64,000 bases of DNA, taken from the NCBI GenBank assembly GCA_963790075.1, contig CAWBNG010000004.1:248001-312000 (forward strand). The letters are read 5' to 3'. Under the pieces are notes generated by a model. The model saw only the letters and a list, made by a program, of their open reading frames with translations, did not search any database and had not been told where the DNA came from. Shown one piece after another: positions 59,355 to 64,000 of the stretch (positions within the stretch are counted from its first letter, which is position 1; the number at the start of each line of letters is the position of its first letter). Made by a program: the position numbers and the translations under genes. The stretch comes from CAYOUV01 sp963790075. Lineage in GTDB: Bacteria; Chloroflexota; Anaerolineae; Anaerolineales; Villigracilaceae.

Positions 59355-61172
59355 CTAATCCCCATCCACCAAATCACGTGCCTGCTCCACATAGGCCAGG
59401 CTTTGATGGCGGAAGTAAGTATTGTACAGCGTGGCGTAATGCCCGCCCTGCGTCAGCAAACCGTCGTGATCGCCTTCCTCGATGATGCGGCCGTGATCCA
59501 TGACGATGATCCGGTCGGCAGACTTGACAGTCGAGAGGCGATGGGCGATCAGGATGCTGGTCGATTCAGCCAGGATCAGGTTCAGCGCCTGCTGGATCTG
59601 CCATTCGGTGAACGGATCGATCGAAGCCGTGGCCTCGTCCAGGATGAAAATGGCCGGCTTCTGCACCAGCACGCGCATCAAAGCCACCAACTGGCGTTGT
59701 CCCATCGAGAGGCGGTTGCCGCGTTCCCCGACTTCACAATTCAACCCGTCGGGCAGTGTCTCCAGCCATTCGCCGTCCCCGATGCGGCTGGCCATGGCCT
59801 GGATTTCCGCGTCGCTGACTTCGGGCGCGGCATAGCGGATGTTCTCGGCCACCGTGCCGGAAAACAGGAAGGGGATTTGCGAGACGATGCCCAACTGGTG
59901 ACGGTAATCAGTCAGGTCGAAGGTGCGGATGTCCATCTTGTCGATCATGATTCGCCCTGACTGGTACTCGTAGAACCGCGCCACCAGCTTGGCAATCGAT
60001 GATTTGCCTGCGCCGGTGTGCCCGACCAGGGCTAGATTCTCGCCTGGACGGATGCACAGGTCGAAGTTGTCCAGCACCGGTTCCTTGTCCGTGTAACGAA
60101 AATGCAGGTTTTCGAAACAAATCTCGCCTTTCAGCGGCGGGACCTTGATCGAATCGACCTGGACAACGTTGGGGTCGGCATCGATCAGAGCGAAGACGCG
60201 CTCGGCGGCTCCCAGTCCCTGCTGGATCTGGGCCCAGAAGGCGGACAGGTTCAGCACCGGCCAGAAGAAGTTATCCAGGCTGAGGATGAACAGGTACCAG
60301 GCGCCGGCCGAGACCAGTCCCTGGGCCGCGCTCAGCCCGCCGACGTAGACCAGGATGGCCACACCGATCCCGCCCAGCGCGTTGAGGGTTGGGAAGACCA
60401 GCGATAGCACCAATCCGCGCTGCACGTTGACATGATACGATTGCTGGTTGGAGGCGTCGAAATCATCGAAGATGCTGGCTTCCTGGCGGAAGTTCTTGGC
60501 AATCGCGATCCCGCTGACAGTTTCCTTGATGGCCGCATTGACGTCCGCCATGGCCTGCATGCCGCGCTTGGTCACCCGGCGCGCCAATCCGCGGAAGCCC
60601 ATTGCCACCCCGAAGATGACCGGCAGGAACGAAAGCAACAGCAGGGTCAGCTTCCACTCGGTGCGGAAGAGTACCACGCCCAGGATGAAGGCCTGCACGA
60701 TTTGCGAGATCAGGTCGGTGATGATGACCACCAGTTGACCGAAGTCCTGTGTGTCGGAGGTGATGCGCGAGACGATGCGGCCGGAGGAAAACTGGTCATA
60801 GAACGACAGGTCATGCTCCGCTGCAGCCCGGAAAGCGCGTGTACGCAGCTCCAGCACCACATCACCTACCGAGCGGACGGTCAGACTACGCCGGGCCCAG
60901 TTCAATCCCCACAAGCCGACACCGACCAGTAAAATGGCTGTCCCGAACAGACCGATAGAATCGAGCGTCGGCTGCTGCTTGAGCAGGTCGACGCTGCGGG
61001 CGACCACCACCGGCTGTGCCACCCCAACCACCGCAATCCCGGCCACAAAAAATGAGATCGCAATCAGGCGTTTGCCCTGCGGCTTGAAATAACCGGCAAT
61101 GCGTTTGACCAGCGTTTGGTCAGAGTACTGGCGGTCGTATTTTTCTTCGTTCAGTCCGGCAAAGAAACCCAT
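59355..61172 (-). CDS. ABC exporter half-transporter (subunit B, consensus ATPase site, deviating signature)
   Basis: 605 residues. Six membrane helices (about 40-330) precede a nucleotide-binding domain. Walker A is LVGHTGAGKSS, Walker B FILDEATASID with the catalytic Glu intact, and the H-loop is LIAHRLS. The signature is LSMGQRQL, not LSGGQ. In heterodimeric exporters such as TM287/288 and BmrCD the degenerate site pairs a changed signature with an Asp-for-Glu Walker B in the partner, which is exactly what the gene at 61568 supplies. It probably exports drugs, lipids or peptides. The gene lies 22 bp after panD. Confidence 0.88.
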   Translation of the reverse strand: MGFFAGLNEEKYDRQYSDQTLVKRIAGYFKPQGKRLIAISFFVAGIAVVGVAQPVVVARSVDLLKQQPTLDSIGLFGTAILLVGVGLWGLNWARRSLTVRSVGDVVLELRTRAFRAAAEHDLSFYDQFSSGRIVSRITSDTQDFGQLVVIITDLISQIVQAFILGVVLFRTEWKLTLLLLSFLPVIFGVAMGFRGLARRVTKRGMQAMADVNAAIKETVSGIAIAKNFRQEASIFDDFDASNQQSYHVNVQRGLVLSLVFPTLNALGGIGVAILVYVGGLSAAQGLVSAGAWYLFILSLDNFFWPVLNLSAFWAQIQQGLGAAERVFALIDADPNVVQVDSIKVPPLKGEICFENLHFRYTDKEPVLDNFDLCIRPGENLALVGHTGAGKSSIAKLVARFYEYQSGRIMIDKMDIRTFDLTDYRHQLGIVSQIPFLFSGTVAENIRYAAPEVSDAEIQAMASRIGDGEWLETLPDGLNCEVGERGNRLSMGQRQLVALMRVLVQKPAIFILDEATASIDPFTEWQIQQALNLILAESTSILIAHRLSTVKSADRIIVMDHGRIIEEGDHDGLLTQGGHYATLYNTYFRHQSLAYVEQARDLVDGD

Positions 61173-61194
61173 ATAGAATGTCTGCTTTCAGAAA

Positions 61195-61536
61195 TCAAAG
61201 ATAACGCAGGAAGCGGTTGTGTTCGTCGACCAGGATGACCTTGGCTTTAATCGGCTGGTCGCTCAGTTCGAAACCCATGATGATTACCTGCTCGCCGGTT
61301 TTGATCAGATGCGCGGCGGCACCGTTCATGGCAATCTTTCCCGAGCCGGGTTCACCGGCAAGCACGTAGGTTTCCAGGCGCACACCGCTGGTGTTGCTGA
61401 CGACCATTACTTTTTCTCCCAGCCACAGCCCCACCTTTTCGATCAAATCCTGGTCGATGGTGATGCTGCCGACATAGTTCAAGTCGGCTTCGGTAACCGT
61501 CCCCTGATGGATTTTCGAGCGTAATACCCAACGCAC
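61195..61536 (-). CDS. panD: Aspartate 1-decarboxylase
   Basis: 113 residues. MRWVLRSKIHQGTVTEADLN then YVGSITIDQDLIEKVG carries the Gly23-Ser24 self-cleavage site that generates the pyruvoyl cofactor; VRLETYVLAGEPGSGKIAMN then GAAAHLIKTGEQVIIMGFE is the conserved C-terminal half. The enzyme decarboxylates L-aspartate to beta-alanine for pantothenate and CoA synthesis. It sits alone between two ABC-exporter genes (31 bp after one, 22 bp before the other), an unusual location, and is probably cotranscribed. Confidence 0.92.
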   Translation of the reverse strand: MRWVLRSKIHQGTVTEADLNYVGSITIDQDLIEKVGLWLGEKVMVVSNTSGVRLETYVLAGEPGSGKIAMNGAAAHLIKTGEQVIIMGFELSDQPIKAKVILVDEHNRFLRYL

Positions 61537-61567
61537 GGCTAAAACTCCTTCAATTAAACCTGTAAAT

Positions 61568-63331
61568 TTATTCGGTAAAGATGCGGCGGTAGGCCTCGGA
61601 GGTCTCCATCAATGTTTCATGATTGCCCATCGCGGCAATCCGTCCCTTGCGCATAACGATGATCAGGTCTGCCCAGCGGATCTGCGACAGGCGGTGCGTG
61701 ATGATGAAGGTCGTCCGTCCGCGCGAGGCGGCTGAGATGGCGCGCTGGATCATGTCCTCAGTGGCCGAATCGATAGCGGAGGTCGAATCGTCCAGCACCA
61801 GGATGCGTGGATCGGTCAGGAAGGCGCGGGCCAGTGCCAGTCGCTGGCGTTGACCGCCGGAAAGCGTCGCTCCGCGTTCGCCGATGACGGTCTCGTAGCC
61901 TTTGTCGAAGTCCAAAATGAATTCGTGCGCCTGCGCAGCCTTGGCAGCTGCCTCGATTTCCGCATGCGTCGCATCCTGCCTGCCGAAGGCAATGTTCTGC
62001 CCGACCGAGCGCGAGAACAGAAAGATGTCCTGCTCGATGATCGAGATTTGCTGGCGCAGGGAGGCCAGATTCCAGTCGCGAACATCCACGCCGTCCACCA
62101 GCACTTTCCCTTGCTGGATATCGTAGATGCGGTTGATCAGTTTGACCAGGCTGGTCTTCCCGGCGCCGGTCTGCCCGACAATTGCCACCGTCTGCCCGGG
62201 CTGGACGTGGAACGAGATGTCCTGCAAAATCGTATCGCCGTCGGGGTAAGCAAAGGATACGTTTTGGAACTCGACTTCGCCGCGCATGGCAGTTGTGTAG
62301 CCGGTCTTGTTCTGGTCGAGCAGAGTCTCGCGGTTCATCAATTCCAGGATGCGGCGTCCGCTGGAGACACCCAGCGAAAGCTGGCTGTAGGCAAAAATGG
62401 AGGTGAAGGTTGGGAATTCGAGCATACGCAGCAGACCGAAGTAGGCCACCACAGCTCCAACGTTGATCAGGCCGGCGCGGAAGAGCAGCAGCGCGTGCGT
62501 CAACCCAACGGCGTAGGCGATGCCGAGCAGCAGCATGGGCAGGAAGCGCGCTTCCAAATCTCCTTGCCGGACGAAAGCGTTGCGTACGTTGCGCGCATTG
62601 AAATCGAAGCGACCGACTTCGGCTTCTTCCTGGGCCGCACCCTTGACAATCTCCACCCCGTCCAGCGCTTCAGCCAGGCGGGTGTTCATTGTGCCGAACG
62701 AGCTGCGTACTTCGTCGGTGATGGGCGATAAGGTGCGCAGGTAGTGCCACAGCGCAATGATGTATGCAATCGTAAACAGGGCCGGTGTGAGCACCAGCCA
62801 GGGGTTGTAGCGCGGCGCAAAGATGAACGGCATGACGATGAACAGGAATGAGCCAACCACCAGGTTGACGCCCGGGCTGAACATGTAGTTGATCTCGCGC
62901 ACATCGTTGGTCGAGCGGGCCATGGTGTCCCCGACCGGCTGCAGGTTATGGAAGGTCATGCTCTTGCCAAGCAGGGAAATATACAACTCGTCGCGGATGT
63001 CGCGCTCGACCTTCTGCGCCATCAACTCGGCCCCGAAATTGCGCCCAAACTGCAGCACACCGCGCAGGATTTGCGAACCCCCGATGGTCAGCGCCAGGGG
63101 CAACAGTATGCTCAAATCCGGCGTAGCTTTGAGCATAGCGTTGAAGGCGTCGCCGGTCAGCACCGGGACGTAAGCCGCGAGAGCTGCGTTCCCGGTAGCA
63201 CCGATCACCAGCATGACCAGGATCGGCCAGTAGCGGATGGCGTGCGACCAAATCCAACGCACGGGATTGCGCTTGTCAGATGTATGGCGACGAGGGAGTG
63301 TGAATTCAGCAGCAGAAGATACGGAAGTCAT
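61568..63331 (-). CDS. ABC exporter half-transporter (subunit A, degenerate ATPase site)
   Basis: 587 residues. Six membrane helices then a nucleotide-binding domain: Walker A IVGQTGAGKTS, signature LSGGQRQRLA, H-loop IITHRLSQ. Walker B is LVLDDSTSAID: the catalytic Glu is Asp, so this subunit contributes the non-hydrolysing site, complementary to the deviating signature LSMGQ of the partner at 59355. The pairing predicts an asymmetric heterodimer. It is the first gene of the operon (half-transporter, panD, half-transporter). The start at 63331 is an ATG that follows a gap without an obvious promoter motif. Confidence 0.88.
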   Translation of the reverse strand: MTSVSSAAEFTLPRRHTSDKRNPVRWIWSHAIRYWPILVMLVIGATGNAALAAYVPVLTGDAFNAMLKATPDLSILLPLALTIGGSQILRGVLQFGRNFGAELMAQKVERDIRDELYISLLGKSMTFHNLQPVGDTMARSTNDVREINYMFSPGVNLVVGSFLFIVMPFIFAPRYNPWLVLTPALFTIAYIIALWHYLRTLSPITDEVRSSFGTMNTRLAEALDGVEIVKGAAQEEAEVGRFDFNARNVRNAFVRQGDLEARFLPMLLLGIAYAVGLTHALLLFRAGLINVGAVVAYFGLLRMLEFPTFTSIFAYSQLSLGVSSGRRILELMNRETLLDQNKTGYTTAMRGEVEFQNVSFAYPDGDTILQDISFHVQPGQTVAIVGQTGAGKTSLVKLINRIYDIQQGKVLVDGVDVRDWNLASLRQQISIIEQDIFLFSRSVGQNIAFGRQDATHAEIEAAAKAAQAHEFILDFDKGYETVIGERGATLSGGQRQRLALARAFLTDPRILVLDDSTSAIDSATEDMIQRAISAASRGRTTFIITHRLSQIRWADLIIVMRKGRIAAMGNHETLMETSEAYRRIFTE

Positions 63332-63408
63332 CGGATTCTCAGTATTATGGGGTACGGATAAACGAACTACATTTTACCCTGTTTCCCGGCGATCTCCTTG
63401 CAAGGAGA

Positions 63409-63441
63409 AACCGTGGCGAAATGCCTAGTTTCGCCACGGTT
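63409..63441. terminator. Perfect hairpin between SDR and ABC genes
   Basis: AACCGTGGCGAAA (63409-63421) and TTTCGCCACGGTT (63429-63441) form a 13-bp perfect stem with a 7-base loop, 14 bp downstream of the leftward SDR gene end. Confidence 0.7.
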
Positions 63442-63454
63442 CGAGCTGGATCAG

Positions 63455-64000
63455 TTAGCCGGATCCGGCTATCAATTCCTGGCTAACCTGCCACAAACGC
63501 CGGGCAGAATCGCGGTCATAGCTGTTTGGATCAGATTCAATTTCCTGTTTGTCTTCGAAATACTTGCCAGTCAAGCCTTCGACATCGGGAGACGAAGCCA
63601 GGTAAATCGAGGTAGCCGCACCCTCATCCGACTGGCGGGTGAAGTGACCGATCAGGTTCATGGCCAGGCGCACGATTGGGCCGTTGTTCTTGGCAAAACC
63701 GGTGCTGACGAAACCGGGATGCAAGGCATTCACAGTGACGCCTGTCCCTTCCAGTCGGCGTGCCAGTTCGTAGGTGAAAAGCAGGTTGGCGAGCTTCGAC
63801 TGCCCGTAGGCTGTCATTCCAGTGTAGCCATTTTCGAACATCAGATCCTCGAAATTGATCCTGGCTCCGCGGTGCGCGCCTGAAGAGACGTTGATGATGC
63901 GTGCCGGAGCGCTGGACTTGATCAAGTCCAGCAACAGATTGGTCAGATAAAAATATCCCAGGTGGTTGAGCGCGAAGGTCAGCTCCAGGCCGTCCCCTGA
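63455..64000 (-). CDS. SDR family oxidoreductase, retinol dehydrogenase-like (5' end cut by window edge)
   Basis: The last 181 residues of a leftward gene. The frame is open to the right edge: SGDGLELTFALNHLGYFYLT (typical FxxNHLGxFxLT of RDH-type SDRs), then RIINVSSGAHRGARI (active-site Ser), YGQSKLANLLFTYELARRL (Y-x3-K), and VNALHPGFVSTGFAKNNG. The C-terminus QSDEGAATSIYLASSPDVEG then LTGKYFEDKQE matches the same family, which includes WW-domain oxidoreductase-like and retinol dehydrogenase-like enzymes. Its true substrate is unknown. Confidence 0.85.
   Translation of the reverse strand, partial: SGDGLELTFALNHLGYFYLTNLLLDLIKSSAPARIINVSSGAHRGARINFEDLMFENGYTGMTAYGQSKLANLLFTYELARRLEGTGVTVNALHPGFVSTGFAKNNGPIVRLAMNLIGHFTRQSDEGAATSIYLASSPDVEGLTGKYFEDKQEIESDPNSYDRDSARRLWQVSQELIAGSG

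Noticed and set aside
61850..62731. 293-codon plus-strand frame inside the ABC exporter gene
   Set aside because: Antisense shadow of an intact ABC transporter.

Overview
The window is a high-GC chromosomal stretch, most likely from an uncultured Chloroflexota bacterium of the Anaerolineae type. This is inferred from the many lipoproteins with LxAC-type lipoboxes followed by Thr/Pro-rich linkers, secreted NBR1-like, SH3b, Fn3 and beta-helix proteins, and compact high-GC metabolic genes. No rRNA, tRNA or CRISPR array was recognised. Both edges cut genes (an MFS sugar symporter at the left, an SDR at the right). Layout: 0-3.6 kb holds the partial symporter, an RNase H-like/TPR protein, a CPBP protease and an anchored rhodanese. 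3.6-11.7 kb looks like one metal-homeostasis transcription programme: a Fur/Zur-type regulator behind a consensus promoter whose -10 box is overlapped by a perfect 19-bp palindrome, a tiny CxxC protein, a second matching operator, a ZnuABC-type importer and three tandem M1 zinc-peptidase lipoproteins. 11.7-16.8 kb carries small membrane proteins, an epoxide-hydrolase-like enzyme, a RibD-type reductase, GTP cyclohydrolase II, an SDR and a NUDIX hydrolase. 16.9-26.3 kb has lipoproteins, an esterase, an ACR3 arsenite exporter, a PH-domain protein and a dihydrodipicolinate reductase. Region 27.0-34.7 kb is visibly more AT-rich and is the accessory island of the window. It is bracketed by about 90-bp inverted repeats and holds leftward genes separated by attC-like recombination sites (perfect RYYYAAC boxes at the gene-proximal end, CCGTTRGC at the other end in three of them). 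It also has an IS91-type HUH transposase with a one-base frameshift, a broken TolB-like lipoprotein gene, a two-gene PD-(D/E)xK nuclease locus and two unrelated blocks of 22-bp tandem repeats. No integrase is present, so it resembles an integron cassette cluster lacking its integrase. 34.7-57.2 kb is dominated by exported proteins: an IdeS/C39-like cysteine protease lipoprotein, a giant secreted protein with three nearly identical 466-bp repeats and a frameshift, and a tandem trio of beta-helix lipoproteins with SH3b and Fn3-like tails. An orphan promoter-plus-terminator unit at 37.8 kb probably makes a small RNA. 57.2-64 kb encodes a GT4 glycosyltransferase, a DedA protein and a heterodimeric ABC exporter whose two half-transporter genes flank panD. 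Several genes are broken by single-base changes in homopolymers or repeats; these may be real decay or assembly errors.
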